From: Anodontia alba
Taxonomy: Eukaryota; Mollusca; Bivalvia; Lucinida; Lucinidae
NCBI GenBank assembly: GCA_964016985.1
Contig: OZ024833.1
Coordinates: forward strand, 66,480,712-66,544,711
Reading direction: 5' to 3'
DNA: 64,000 nt
In this document: in pieces, positions 1-29,779 of the stretch
How positions within the stretch are numbered: position 1 is the stretch's first letter
Layout of the letters: each line of letters starts with the position of its first letter
Position numbers and translations under genes: made by a program
The notes under the pieces: generated by a model
Seen by the model: the letters and a program-made list of their open reading frames with translations, nothing else
What the model was told of the DNA's origin: nothing
Databases searched by the model: none

Positions 1-291
1 GGACATATAAAATGATGCTTATGCGATATTTTTTGTAAGTTTTTTTTTTTCTGATTTTCTTTAGAAAAGCATATGTTGTGGGTACTCATTTGAATTGCAT
101 CAACAAGTCAGTGCAATTCAAATGGGTATACTCATTTGAATTGCATCGACAAGTCAATGCAGTTCAAATGGGTACCCACAAGATATGCCTTTATAAAGAA
201 GTAGACAAAAACTTCACTGGCTGTAATCTGAAGACTACGGAATTGGTTGACTGTGCGCCTATAGTGGTATGTGCAGTAATTGGGTCAAATA
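1..291. repeat. Palindromic element, family K, with duplicated beta core
   Basis: The left part is cut by the window edge. The right half ends with the sub-terminal sequence shared with the copies at 19093-19447 and 25431-25804 (CTGGCTGTAATCTGAAGACT, then TGACTGTGCGC). The centre carries two successive hairpins (about 70-125 and 125-185) built from the arm GGGTACTCATTTGAATTGCA, so the core is duplicated here. Followed to about 350 by a SINE-tail-like stretch rich in ATCATC. Confidence 0.7.
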
Positions 292-574
292 TGATAAATA
301 ATTTTGGGAGAGATGTAAAACACCAAATCATCGTCGTCATCATCAGGACCTTTATTCTTCATTTATTATCTGCAGTATTTCCTGAAATTGTAAACAGACA
401 ACACTGTCACGGACCAAACTGTGTGGATGTGCAGGCTTTTTGGTATCTTTGCTGAAAACACTTTTTCCCATGATGTGATGTGTAGGAATTAATTTGTGGA
501 AAGCTTGTACTTGTATAGTTTGTTTTTGCTTGAAAGTGTGTGGATAGGAATAACACTTACCATGCAATGGGCAA

Positions 575-790
575 ATTCAGCAGATGACGGATGATGATTT
601 TCTTATTTTTCCAAGAAAAAAGGATCTGGCATGTCACGCATATTATCTCTAAGGAGACAATTTACAGGAAATGTCAAATCCTATTTTCTATCAAAAATAA
701 AAATATTTCAAAATATCATCTTCTGAAATTTATACCTAGCGTGCAAAATGTTAAGTCTGATTTGTATAATGCTTCGTTACCTAACAAAAA
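575..790. repeat. Gamma-core palindromic element, degraded
   Basis: Begins near CAATGGGCAAATTCAGCAGA. Paired stretches typical of the gamma family are present (GGAGACAATTT and ATGTCAAATCC), but the right arm is decayed. Other gamma-core copies lie at 4425-4610, 13165-13345, 56735-56885 and 61955-62135. No coding signal. Confidence 0.5.
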
Positions 791-937
791 TAATAACTTC
801 GGCTTACTTTTCAGTTTTTTTTGTTGTTGTTTTTTTTTTGCGACATAGCATGGTATTTTCATTTGAATTGGTATGAAAAATATTTTTTAAGTGTTGTGAG
901 TAGCTTCCTGCAATGGTACAATAGAAATGAATGAATT

Positions 938-1157
938 TACGGTAAATATCCTAAAAACTCAAACACTAAAACGTCTGACAAAATGACATATGCAAACCGT
1001 GTAGACCCTGATCAGACTGCTCCTGAAGGAGCAGTCTGATCAGGGTCTACACTGTTTGCCATTCCACTAAATATTTAAAGAAACTGCTGCATAAAAAGCA
1101 AAATTTAAGCCAAAAGAGTATGGAATAAAGTGTTCGAAATTTTAGGAAATTTCCGTA
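938..1157. repeat. Palindromic element, family E, alpha core
   Basis: Outer sequence reads TTACGGTAAATATCCTAAAA on the left and ends in AGGAAATTTCCGTA on the right. The central hairpin has arms with GTGTAGACCCTGATCAGACT. A second full copy is at 29398-29620 and a half copy at 45625-45728. The alpha-core arm is the same one found inside shells A, B, C and D. Confidence 0.75.
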
Positions 1158-1320
1158 CTATGAAAGGTCTTTGTAGGTACACTTAATCTCTTTGTAACAC
1201 TTTTGGTGGATCCAAAGTCAAAATCCTAAAATGTATAGATTACATGTATATACAAATATTACCATAAATGGTCATTTTTCTATAATATATACATTTTTAC
1301 ACATATAGTCTTTAAATTTA

Positions 1321-1615
1321 GGGGTGGTCGGGTGTGGCAAATGTCGTGTATCTTACGTCACCGGGGCATCCAACTGATATTGGCTTACAGTTGGGCAAGG
1401 CCTGCTATCCGTGTAGCAGGTAAGGGTAGAAGGGAAATGTTTCTATTTCTTCTGTTTCCTCACTTTCATTCCTGTTCCTCTTTCTTCCCTGTCTCTCACT
1501 TTCATCTCCTCTACATCTTTTCTATCTCTTTTCTCCCTTTCTCTGGTAGACAACACAAAATGACCCACAAGGGTTGACGTGTCCTTAAACCTCAACACAA
1601 GCAATCAATAATGTT
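1321..1615 (+). repeat. Dispersed repeat L, copy 1 (SINE-like)
   Basis: Begins GGGGTGGTCGGGTG and ends near ACCTCAACACAAGC. A diverged second copy lies at 2609-2850 inside the minisatellite. The 3' motif (AACCTCAACACAA) resembles the tail of the tRNA-headed SINEs elsewhere in the window, so this is probably another SINE-like family. The pyrimidine-rich middle gives a spurious open frame. Confidence 0.6.
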
Positions 1616-1884
1616 ATATTCTTTACATCCTTACATATATAATCTAATCCATTTATGGTAATTTTTCTATATAAACTGTAATTTTTTGTTTGGATACAAC
1701 ATTTTTGGGGTCAGCTTTTAAACAGTTTTTATGGTTTTACACCCAAAAACCAAAACAGTGCTATAATGAATTTTCTTATAAAGAGGTTGCTACGTTATGA
1801 CATAGCAGTAGGGTTATCCAGAAAAATAGTTTTCTTATCTCTGCACAAAAACATATGTTGTGGTTCAGGTCAGTATGAGCACTT

Positions 1885-2098
1885 TTAACCCTTGTCTTGC
1901 TGAATAAATTCAGATGCCATGCCCATTTCTAATTTTCAACCAATCAGATTACTCGATCTAGATTATTGATATAAATTCACAAACTTAATGGCAAACAGTG
2001 TAGATCCAGATCAGTTGGCTTCTTCAGAAGCCAACTGATCTGGATCTACACTGTTTGCAAATGCAGGATATATCCGGGTTCAGCAGGACAAGGGTTAA
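1885..2098 (+). mobile_element. Palindromic MITE, family A, alpha core
   Basis: About 210 bp bounded by TTAA. The left end is TTAACCCTTGTCTTGCTGAA and the right end CAGCAGGACAAGGGTTAA. A near-perfect central hairpin has arms with GTGTAGATCCAGATCAGTTG and loop TTCTTCAGAA. TTAA boundaries followed by CCCTT are typical of piggyBac-superfamily non-autonomous elements (inference). It has no coding capacity and is the reference copy for family A. Confidence 0.85.
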
Positions 2099-2420
2099 TT
2101 AGTATTCATAATATATGATTTTGTAGGGAAACAAGAAAAAAAATTAGTACTGCTTTTTCAAAAAAAAAAAATCAATAAAAAAAAAAAAATCTAGAGCTAC
2201 GCTAGTTACCCCCAGTTGGTTATGGTACTTCTTTCAGCAGAAAAGTAGGTATTTTTTCCTCATTTCTCCATGAAAAACATGTTGTGGACACTTATTAGAA
2301 GTTCTTCAGCATCTTCGAGCCACTTAATCTTGTAAGTGCCCATAACATGGTTTTTATATTCTATGGATCTTCTGATCTTGGTCTAGACTTTAAGCGCAGG
2401 CCTGTCTGTCTGAATACTTA

Positions 2421-2608
2421 GGGTAAAATACAGTAACTCATGTCGCAACTCACGGTTACTGATAATCCTATGTTGTAGCTTGCAGTATCTTATGTCGCAG
2501 GTTGTGGTATCTCATGATGCAGCTCATGGTATCTCATATTGCAGCACATGATATCTCGTGTTGCAGCTCACAATCTCATATTGCAGCTCATGATATCTCA
2601 TGTTGCAG
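2421..2608. repeat. 22-bp minisatellite, left block
   Basis: Degenerate units related to CTCATGTTGCAGCTCATGGT plus AT. This block is more diverged than the main block at 2851-3960 and is separated from it by dispersed repeat L (2609-2850), which looks inserted into the array. Confidence 0.8.
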
Positions 2609-2850
2609 CTAGGGGTGGTTAGGTGAGGCAAAGGTGTTGTATAACTTACATCACCAGAGCGTCCAACTCAGATTGATAGAGGAATGTTTTTGTTTCTTCT
2701 TTGTTTTCACTTTCATTCATTTTTTTCTTTCTCATCCATCCCTCTCTTTCATCTCAACTTTCTCTTCTATCTGTCTTCTCCCTTTCTTTGGGAGACAACA
2801 CAAAATGAACCACAAGGGCTGACATGTCGTTAAACCACAAAACAATCAGT
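2609..2850 (+). repeat. Dispersed repeat L, copy 2
   Basis: Begins GGGGTGGTTAGGTGAGGCAA and ends near CGTTAAACCACAAAAC. Same organisation as 1321-1615: pyrimidine-rich middle, then GACAACACAAAATGA and a CACAAGGG box. It interrupts the minisatellite. Confidence 0.6.
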
Positions 2851-3960
2851 CATGTTGCAGCTCATGGTAACTCATGTTGCAGCTCACGGTATCCCATGTT
2901 CCAGCTAATGGTATGTCATGTTGCAACTCACAAATTCTCATGTTGCAGCTCATGGTATCGCATGTTGCAGCTCACGGTATCTCATGTTGCAGCTTTTGGT
3001 ATGTCATGCTGCATCACATGGTATCTCATGTTGCAGCTCATGGTATGCTGCAACTCATGGTATCTCATGTTGCAGCTCATGGTACCTCATGTTGCAGCTC
3101 ATGGTACCTCATGTTGCAGCTCATGGTATCTCATGTTGCAGCTCATGGTACCTCATGTTGCAGCTCACTGTATCTCATGTTGCAGCTCATGGTATGTTGC
3201 AGCTCATGGTACCTCATGTTGCAGCTCATGGTATCTCATGTTGCAGCTCATGGTACCTCATGTTGCAGCTCACGGTATCTCATGTTGCAGCTCATGGTAC
3301 CTCATGTTGCAGCTCACTGTATCTCATGTTGCAGCTCTTGGTATCTCATGCTGCATTACAGGGTATCTCATGTTGCATCACACGGTATCTCATGTTGCAG
3401 CTCATCGTAGCTCATGTTGCAGCTCACGGTATCTCGTGTTGCAGCTCAGGATATCTTATGTTAAAGCTCATGGTATCCCATGTTGCAGCTCATGGTGTCT
3501 CCTGTTGAAGCGCATGGTATCTCATTGTGTAGCTCATGATATCTTATGTTGCAGCTCATTGTGTCTTATGTTGCAGCTCATGGTATCTCTTGCTAAACCT
3601 TATATGTACATAATGAATGGTGTCTCGTTTTGCAGCTCATGGTATCTCATGTTGCAGCTCATAATATTTGATGTTGCAGCTTTTGGTATCTCATGATGCA
3701 GCTTGCAGTGTCTCATGTTGTAGCACATGGTATCTTATATTGCAGCTTATGGTATGTTACAATTCACAGTATCTGATGTTGCAGCTTAAGGTATCTCATG
3801 TTGCAGCTCATAGTATCTCATGTTGCAACTCATGGTATCTCATGTTGCAGTTCATGGTATCTCATGTATCAGCTCATGGTATCTCATGTTGCAGCTCATG
3901 GTATCTCATGTTGCAGCTCATGGTATCTCATGTTGCAGCTCATGGTATCTCATGCTTAAG
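2851..3960. repeat. 22-bp minisatellite array, main block
   Basis: Roughly 50 tandem units of the 22-bp consensus CTCATGTTGCAGCTCATGGT plus AT, with single-base changes and a few deleted units. Because 22 is not a multiple of 3 and the consensus lacks stops in the + frames, all three + frames stay open for long distances. The resulting peptides are 22-residue repeats of the same DNA and are not proteins. No flanking coding signal. Confidence 0.95.
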
Positions 3961-4119
3961 CTCATACATATATAGTGAATGTTTAAAACATGATCAGTGA
4001 TTTTCTGTTTACTGTTCACAGATGGTGAGGATCCTTTTCCCTGAACACTGTCCCAGTTGTTTGACTCTTTTTTACTTAGCCTTGGCCTATTTCTTTAAGT
4101 CATGAGATTTTATTGATAT

Positions 4120-4366
4120 TTAACCCTTAAAGCGCCAATCACAACAATTGTCGTCTGCTTTGTCTTCTGCTTGTGATTTTAAAAGTCATTTCTGCAAACA
4201 GTGTGGACCCAGATCAGACTGCTCCTTTAGGAGCAGTCTGATCTTGGTCCACACTGTTTGCCTATATCCAAAATATAAGTTTGAAAAGTTTGCAAGAAGA
4301 TGCAGCAGACGACATAAGCAGACGACATTTTCAGATGCAGGTTTTTCTTGGCATTTTAAGGGTTAA
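4120..4366 (+). mobile_element. Palindromic MITE, family D shell, alpha core
   Basis: Bounded by TTAA. Left end TTAACCCTTAAAGCGCCAAT, right end GGCATTTTAAGGGTTAA. Sub-terminal inverted stretches contain GTCGTCTGCTT and AGACGACA. The central hairpin has arms with GTGTGGACCCAGATCAGACT and loop CCTTTAGG. Other copies: 12559-12803 and 14195-14403. The same shell surrounds the gamma core at 27256-27482. Confidence 0.85.
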
Positions 4367-4424
4367 GGGTATTCTCTGTCAGGTGTATCCATTTACTCTA
4401 AACCTTTTCCAATCTCTGGGCCAA

Positions 4425-4610
4425 TTCAGCAGACAACAAATTGATGTCATTTTTCTTATTTTACCCCCCAAAAATGGCTTTGAAATTTCATCCAGATAGT
4501 CTAGGAGACAAGTTGCATGAAATGCCAAATCCCATTTTCTGGGAAAAATATTTCATAATGTAGTCTGCTGAAAATTTTTACCAGCATGTCTAGTAATCTA
4601 GTATTAAGTT
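4425..4610. repeat. Gamma-core palindromic element, degraded
   Basis: Contains AATTCAGCAGACAACA at the left and ATGTAGTCTGCTGAAAATTT at the right, with partly degraded gamma arms between (GGAGACAAGTTGCATGAAAT). No coding signal. Confidence 0.55.
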
Positions 4611-4704
4611 AATTCTAAATGATAAAATCATGAGAGTGACCAACTTAAATTTTAATAAGCTGTAGCAGTACACTAGTAGATTTTTTTTTACCATAAAAGG
4701 TAAA

Positions 4705-4910
4705 TTAACCCTTGTCATGTTGAATAAATTAAGATGCCAAGCCCACTTCCAATTTTCAGCCAGTCAGATTACTTGAGCCAGATTATTGATATAAATCCAC
4801 ATAATGGCAAACAGTGCAAATCCAGCCAACTGATCTGGAAAGCCAACTGATCTGGATCTACACTGTTTGTAAAGGCAGAACATATCCTGGTTCAGCCGGA
4901 TTAGGTTTAA
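4705..4910 (+). mobile_element. Palindromic MITE, family A
   Basis: TTAACCCTTGTCATGTTGAA at the left and a degraded TTAGGTTTAA at the right. The hairpin core is shortened: the loop-proximal part of the left arm is partly deleted, but CCAACTGATCTGGATCTACA is intact on the right. Confidence 0.8.
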
Positions 4911-4959
4911 TAGTGTTGTATTTTGTTAGAAAGAGATCAAATTTAATATAAAACTTGAG

Positions 4960-5290
4960 AAAGAAAGGCTTGACATTTCATGTGAATCATCTACTGGGTC
5001 AAGAAAGAAAGGCATGCCATTTCATATGAATCATCTGCTGGGTCATGAAAGAAAGACATGACATTTAATAAGAATTGCCTGCTAGGCAAACAATTCTTGT
5101 GAAATGTCCACCCATACCTTCTGCTGATTCAAGAAGGGCAGTTGTCAGTTTCTGGCGAAAGAATGTGCACAATACTGATTAACCACTTAGAAGACTAAGC
5201 CTGCCCAGTAAACGTGTGGTTAGGTAAACTGACCGCGCTCGACATGACCCAGTTGAGTTGACTGGACCGTAAAACCTCAACACAAACAAA
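4960..5290. repeat. Gamma-type arms followed by a SINE tail
   Basis: About 4960-5110 contains three tandem gamma-like arm sequences (GACATTTCATGTGAATCATC and variants). About 5130-5287 is the 3' part of the tRNA-headed SINE family: CAAGAAGGGCAGTTGTCAGT, then AGAATGTGCACAATACTG, ending CCGTAAAACCTCAACACAAA. No gene. Confidence 0.65.
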
Positions 5291-5445
5291 CATACTTTAT
5301 CAGAAAAGTGAAAAAAAAATATATGACAATAGAAATTTTAGAATATAATCTACTACAATTTTAAATGACTCTTTTGAGGATTTATCTTAATCTTGCTGAA
5401 GGCAGAATCTTTGAATCTGTGAGTGACTACTTTTCTCACATTTTT

Positions 5446-5985
5446 ATACCCTGCCACTATTTTATACCCCGCCACGCAATAGTGGCAGGGTATTATGGTT
5501 TCACGTTGGGCATCCATGTGTCTGTCCGTCCGTCCGTCCTCCATCTGTCTGTCCGTCCGTTTTTCATTTCCGGATGATAATTTGCGTAAACATCAATGGG
5601 TTTTCACCAAACTTGGTATGTGCATTGATATTGTGGATATCTGGTTTGGGATTGCTAATGGGCAAATTTCGTCAAATTTTTACGGAGTTATCTCCCCAAG
5701 ACATGCCCATATTTTCGTTTCCAGATGATAACTTGAGTAAATATCAAGGGATTTTAATCAAACGTGCTATATGCATTGACATTAAGGAGGTCTGGTTTGG
5801 AATTGCTAATGGGCAAATTTCTTCAAATTTTTACGGAGTTATCTGACCGAGACACGCCCGTATTTTTGTTTCCAAACGATAACTTGAGTAAATAACAAGG
5901 GATTTTAACCAAACTTGCTATATGCATTGACATTAAGGAGATCAGGTTTGGAATTGCTAATGGGCAATACATTCAATATTTATTG
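5446..5985 (+). mobile_element. Pearl-like element, copy 1 (head hairpin, CCGT microsatellite, tandem units)
   Basis: A hairpin at 5446-5493 has stem ATACCCTGCCACTATT. A GTCC/GTCT-rich microsatellite follows at 5520-5562, then about three ~150-bp tandem units up to ~5975 with the shared motif AATTGCTAATGGGCAAATTT. This order (palindromic head, ACGG/CCGT microsatellite, core tandem units) is known from bivalve pearl elements; assignment to that family is inference. Two similar but sequence-unrelated elements lie at 15797-17640 and 62610-63815. Confidence 0.65.
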
Positions 5986-6104
5986 TCTTGTTAATTCACA
6001 GAATGTCAGTACCTATTTTCTGAGAAAAATAAGAAAAATATTATAAAATGTCGGCTTCTAGTTAACATGGTTAAGGCCTTCAGATTAAAGATTTTAACCC
6101 CTTA

Positions 6105-6230
6105 AACCACCAGTCACAACTGCAGTAGATGATGTGAAGTTTTTCCAGAGAAGATAAGATTAGACATTTCATTTGAATCATCTGCTAGGCAGCAGACAAT
6201 TTGTATGAAATGTCAGATCTTATTTAGATG
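6105..6230. repeat. D shell with gamma core, truncated
   Basis: Starts AACCCCTTAAACCACCAGTC (a D-type left end). It then has TCACAACTGCAGTAGATGAT and a gamma hairpin with arms ATTTCATTTGAATCATCTGC. The element stops where family O begins near 6233. Confidence 0.55.
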
Positions 6231-6232
6231 GG

Positions 6233-6430
6233 CTGTGGCAGAGTTGTTAGTAACCAGGTAGGGTTTCTGCCATATTTAACAAGGGGAAAAAATTTTTGTG
6301 ACTTCCCTTTTGCTTTCTTGCACACCATTCCCCTACTGAAAAGGGGTCTCAACTCTGAAAGGATAGAGTTTGCTCCCAGTGGGAGCAAAGTCTTTCCATT
6401 TAGATAAGTCCCCTTTTCAAATACAGGCAA
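6233..6430. mobile_element. Palindromic element, family O
   Basis: The central hairpin contains TTTGCTCCCAGTGGGAGCAA, flanked by AAAGGGGTCTC and CCCCTTTTC arms. Copies: 8246-8408, 28776-29000, 39768-39945, 49760-49905. Outer sequences include CAAGGGAGACAA and TCCCCTCCCCTGAAAGTGTA in the better copies. Confidence 0.7.
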
Positions 6431-6689
6431 ATCGATTTTAACAGAACTGCCTCCTTAAACTTTTAAGTGTTATCATTTGCCCATAAGCCATTTGAGCCAG
6501 CACATGACAAAAGGAATAAAATTGCATATGCACCCAGTGAAAAAGATCAGCCTGGGCATCTGCCCAGTCTAATCAGAGTCTTCTCTGTCCGCATAAAGAA
6601 AGCCTGGGTCCTTACTTACCCATTGAGCGCACAGCAAAGACTGATTCTTTGGGCGCAGATGCCATTTTGTTTGTTTCTCCGGCGGGATC

Positions 6690-6995
6690 GGCAACATTCT
6701 TTCGGGCCATTTAATCATGAAATATCTTTTACGGTCATTCTCTCCCTTCTGCTGGTTCAGGAAGGGCAGTTGTCAGTTTCTGGTGAAAGAATGTGCACAA
6801 TAAAAGTATGTTAAGGTAAACTGACTGTGCTCAACATGATCCCACTTGATTGCCTGGGTATAAGACCTCTACACAAACAAACAAACAATACTTAGATGGC
6901 TAAGCCTGCCCAGTAAAGTGTGGTTAGGTAAACTGACCATGCTCGACATGACGCCATTGGGTTGACTGGGCCGTAAAACCTCAACACAACCAGGC
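6690..6995 (+). repeat. tRNA-headed SINE 3' parts, two overlapping copies
   Basis: CATTTAATCATGAAATATCT, then a CTCTCCCTTCTGCTGGTTCA box, GGCAGTTGTCAGTTTCTGG and AGAATGTGCACAATA. A first 3' tail ends near 6885. A second tail (TAAGCCTGCCCAGTAAAGTG to CCGTAAAACCTCAACACAAC) ends near 6990. Same family as 22664-23195 and 47449-47970. Confidence 0.7.
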
Positions 6996-7092
6996 AAAAT
7001 TTTGTTGGTTTTGTCATACAGTGGCTCATTTGTCTTGTTAGGTTAGACAGACTGGTTAGGTTGCTCACTTTTTCAATCTTTTGGGTAAGATT

Positions 7093-7298
7093 TTAACCCA
7101 TTTACGTTTTGGGCCAGTATATTTTCGATACAGCAGGGTGACTGGTTAGTTTGTATTACTGATATGTTTTATAGAAATTCCTGCATTTGATGCAAACAGT
7201 GTAGACCCTGATCAGATGCCGCATTCTGCGGCATCTGATCAGAGTCTGCACTGTTTGCCAGGTACCCTTTTTGAGGTTGCCAGACTAAAATGGGTTAA
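7093..7298 (+). mobile_element. Palindromic MITE, family C, alpha core
   Basis: Bounded by TTAA: left TTAACCCATTTACGTTTTGG, right CTAAAATGGGTTAA. The alpha core has arms with GTGTAGACCCTGATCAGATG and loop CATTCTG. Other copies: 18798-18994, 57412-57633 and a partial at 23230-23353. Confidence 0.8.
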
Positions 7299-7502
7299 AA
7301 AGTGGTCCTTCCTCAGTGTGTCCCAGTTGTTAGGACAGAATGCATGACTGTACCCACTAACCTATATTTGCAATCCACTCACTCATATTTGCAAAGTTTT
7401 TTTTTTTATTGTTTTTTTTTCATGCATAAACTAGTTTGGTTGTACTCTGTAATTAGCACTACTTCTGATGAAAGTACAGAATTATGTCATGGATAAATTT
7501 AA

Positions 7503-7742
7503 CTGCAATGTGAGAAAGCATACCTTCTAACATATGTTCCCAACGAAGACTTAGATCAGCCTGCACATCGGAGCAGTCTGGTCAGAGTCTTTGTTGTGCG
7601 CATGAAGAAACTTTGTATCCTTTGCTATCCAAAATGTGCTCAATGAAGATTCTGATCAGAATGCAAATGCATATGCTGGTCTGAATCTTTGCTGGGCACA
7701 CATGTCCGAAGGTATATTTTCAGAACTGTAGCTCAATTTTGT
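7503..7742. repeat. Dispersed repeat G
   Basis: Begins GCAATGTGAGAAAGCATACC and ends near AACTGTAGCTCAATTTTG, with internal AGATCAGCCTGCACATCGGA and AGTCTGGTCAGAGTCTTTG. A clearer copy is at 51306-51550. Fragments occur near 6530-6670, 9535-9745, 24000-24160, 37440-37600, 40795-40945, 42475-42620, 47290-47445 and 50090-50285. Confidence 0.6.
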
Positions 7743-8245
7743 TACCACTAAATAGCCTTCAGTGTGCGGGATTCAAATGTTGGCGGACACAATTTTATTT
7801 TTTTTTTCTTTTAAGATAAAGTTTTCCCAGAATATAGGGCTTAAAATTGTCATTTCTTATGTGACTAACCATCTGGAATGTTGAAGAGATGTCTGGTCTG
7901 TTACCCTAGTTATGTAAGAAAAATAAGAAAAAATACAATGTATCATTAATTTTTCATCTACTGAATTTGTTCTCAGCTTGCGAAAGATGCTTGAAAATAT
8001 ATGGTGGTTTGTACTTTTGCTTCATCAGACACAAGGGTTTGTCTTAGTGCACAAAAACGGCTATTTTGTCTCTGCTTTTCGAAATTTGTCCTGGATTGAG
8101 GATAAAGTAGGCAGAATTGCGCAGTAAATGACATTTCACACTGAACAATAGACACAAAACAGATCATACATTAAGAAACAGCCAAGAAAGATATCAGTTT
8201 ATGGAAATTTTATGAATACTAAATTGTTTTAGACCAATTTTTATT

Positions 8246-8408
8246 TGAATCAACTTGAGGGGACTGGATACCCTTTTAAGGGATGCAAGACTTTCAAAAT
8301 TGTTTTGTTTCCCTTCTGAAAAGGGGTCTGATCTAAAAGGAAAGAATTTGCTCCCACAGGGAGCAAATTCTTTCCTTTTAGATTTGACCCTAGTTAAGAA
8401 GCGGCTGG
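8246..8408. mobile_element. Palindromic element, family O
   Basis: Hairpin arms with AAAAGGAAAGAATTTGCTCC and loop CACAGG. Flanks contain CTTCTGAAAAGGGGTCTGAT and a partner GACCCT. Confidence 0.75.
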
Positions 8409-8862
8409 GAGGCAGGAAAGCAGGCAATGTCAGAAAATCTATTCTATCCCAATACTTACGGTTATTATGGTAATGTTATTTTTGGTTATAAATTGTATAA
8501 CCATATTAAGTCTAAATAGTGAGACAATCCAGCCTGTGCAAATAGTGTATACACATTTGAGATGCCACAAAATGCCATATCTGATCAGTGAAAATGTTGG
8601 CAGTAAGGTGGTGCACCATTCTAATGAGACTTTCGAAGAGTTGGTCCTGCCATTATTGGACTATGGCAGAAAGGTATTTGCCTCACTGAAAGCAAGTTCA
8701 GTAGTTGGAACCTTTTCTCAACCATTCCATTCTACTTTTCGCTTTCCCTTTCCCTTGGAGATGACTAAGCATGACTGCAATATTGTTGACAGGGCCATTA
8801 ATTTTTCTGTGAAAACCAAAGACCTTGATAAGACTTGATGTTTGTGTTGATCTGAATCTTTA

Positions 8863-9168
8863 TACAGTCGACTCCCGTTATCTCGAAGTCCAAGGGACTC
8901 TCTGAAATACTTTGAGATATCCATACCGTCACATATCAGATTTGCAGAATTGAGGAAAAAATAAATTGAACCACCACATTTTACAAATGAGTATGTAATT
9001 TGACTCCTTAAGTTAGAGATAATATTGAAAATATTGTGGAAAAGACTGTTTTCCACAATATTTTTTACCTGTTGTTAGATTTCCATGTTAAAACAGGGAC
9101 CAGATTTTCACTTTAAGATAAGCGGTTATTTTAGATAAGCGAAGTTGAGATAAGGAGAGTCAACTGTA
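8863..9168. mobile_element. MITE, family P (TA-flanked, pogo/mariner-like ends)
   Basis: Left end TACAGTCGACTCCCGTTATC, right end GAGAGTCAACTGTA, with sub-terminal inverted TATCTCGAAG and GATAAGCGAAGTTGAGAT. A hairpin near the centre has arms GGAAAAGACTG and CAGTTTTCC-like sequence. A second copy at 60993-61331 has better ends. TA boundaries plus CAGTCGA ends suggest a Tc1/mariner-pogo origin (inference). Confidence 0.75.
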
Positions 9169-9224
9169 TATCGCTTATTACCGTATTTACTCTAAATATA
9201 AACACCTTAACTCTTCTACTACTT

Positions 9225-9430
9225 ATTATACTTGTCCTAAAATTTCATAGCTTCAGATAAGAGGGGTAACCAGATAAATATTTTTCTTATTTCTATACGA
9301 AAACATGTTGTGGGTTCTCATTAGAAGTGTTTAGGCTTCCTGTGATTACCCACGGCATATGTTTTCATGCAGAAATAAGGAAAAATATCAACATTTTTTT
9401 TTGAGGAAAAGTATGCCTTAAATGGATCGC
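9225..9430. mobile_element. Palindromic element, family J, beta core
   Basis: Outer part carries CTTCAGATAAGAGGGGTAAC. The core arms are TTTTTCTTATTTCTATACGA and CATGTTGTGGGTTCTCATTA, with the mirrored right arm ending in GCAGAAATAAGGAAAAATAT. Better copies: 11870-12060, 22050-22250, 24620-24780, 59350-59550. Confidence 0.7.
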
Positions 9431-9883
9431 GTTCCATTTTAATACATGTTGATGTGTCTAAAAACTCCAGGATGTGGCAAACAGCATCTGATCTACTATG
9501 CTTGCCAACTTACTGGGGCTGTCTGTTCCAAGTGACCCTAAATATTCGGACATCTCATCTTGCCATACTTGACTGCGCGCAGTCTGATCAGAGTCTTGGC
9601 TGATCGCATGCACCTGGCCTTCTACAGCCTCCAGGCTATCCAAGGAGGGATAAACAAGGACCTTTGCCATACAGGGTTGATGCACAGGCTGATTTGAGTC
9701 TTTATTGGTCACACAAGTCTGATTATAAATTTTGTCCTGTTCTGGCTCATTTTACTGTCTGTTGATTTGTCTTGTGGATGAATGGCAAACAGTGTAGACA
9801 CTGATCTGTGTCCGATCACTAAGGGTTGATAGGGTATGCTCAAAGACATTTTTTCAAATGATCCATCCAGTTATATGTCTTGA

Positions 9884-10084
9884 TTAACCCTTATCATGTT
9901 GTATTATAAGACGTCACGCCCACTTATAATTCTCAGCCAGTCAGATTCCTTGATCCAGATTGTTGATGTAAATTCAGATACTAAATGGCAAACAGTGTAG
10001 ATTCAGATCAGGGAAGCCAACTGATCTTGATCTACACTGTTTGCAATGACAGGGTATATCCGGGCTCAGCAGGACAAGGGTTAA
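9884..10084 (+). mobile_element. Palindromic MITE, family A
   Basis: TTAACCCTTATCATGTTG at the left and CAGCAGGACAAGGGTTAA at the right, with the alpha hairpin in the centre (CAGTGTAGATTCAGATCAGG on the left arm). The next A copy follows about 26 bp away in the opposite orientation. Confidence 0.8.
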
Positions 10085-10110
10085 CATCTTGCCAATATAT
10101 TGCATCACTT

Positions 10111-10322
10111 TTAACCCTGGCCCTGCTGAACCTGGATATGCCCTGCCTTTGCAAACAATGTAGATCCAGATCAGTTGGCTTCTTCAGAAGCCAACTGATC
10201 TGGATCTACACTGTTTGTCATTCAGTATTTGAATTTGTATCAATAAATTGGATCAAGTGATTTGATTGGCTGACCATTAGAAGTGGGCGTGGCATCTTAA
10301 TTTATTCAACATGACAAGGGTA
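10111..10322 (-). mobile_element. Palindromic MITE, family A, inverse orientation
   Basis: Begins TTAACCCTGGCCCTGCTGAA and ends TTCAACATGACAAGGG. The alpha core has arms AATGTAGATCCAGATCAGTT and loop CTTCAGAA. It lies about 130 bp upstream of the first SMARCD exon in the window. Confidence 0.8.
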
Positions 10323-10452
10323 GTCTTTCAAACCAGCTTACTGAAAAAAAAAAAAAATAAATAATAATAATAATAATAATAAACTACTAAGTATGTACAG
10401 TGGGTTCTTTTCTCGTGAAATTCCTCAAATTGTTTATTGTTTATTACTACAG

Positions 10453-29779
<19,327 letters not shown>

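Noticed and set aside
78..455. 125-residue open frame at the left edge
   Set aside because: It runs through a family K element and a SINE-tail-like ATC repeat; the N-terminal internal peptide repeat is the doubled hairpin.
2851..3960. CRISPR-like array
   Set aside because: Units are contiguous with no unique spacers, in a eukaryotic genome.
2824..4000. Long Cys/Ser/His-rich open frames (up to 290 residues)
   Set aside because: Translations of the 22-bp minisatellite in three frames; the peptide period (22 residues) follows only from the DNA repeat.
8467..8838. 123-residue + open frame
   Set aside because: No recognisable domain; it lies between family O and family P repeats. The sequence is not obviously repetitive, so a lineage-specific exon cannot be fully excluded.
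1..10452. Search for the missing first SMARCD exon(s)
   Set aside because: No Pro/Gly/Met- or Gln-rich coding stretch with suitable phase and donor was found; nearly all of this interval is identifiable repeat. The exon presumably lies before the window.
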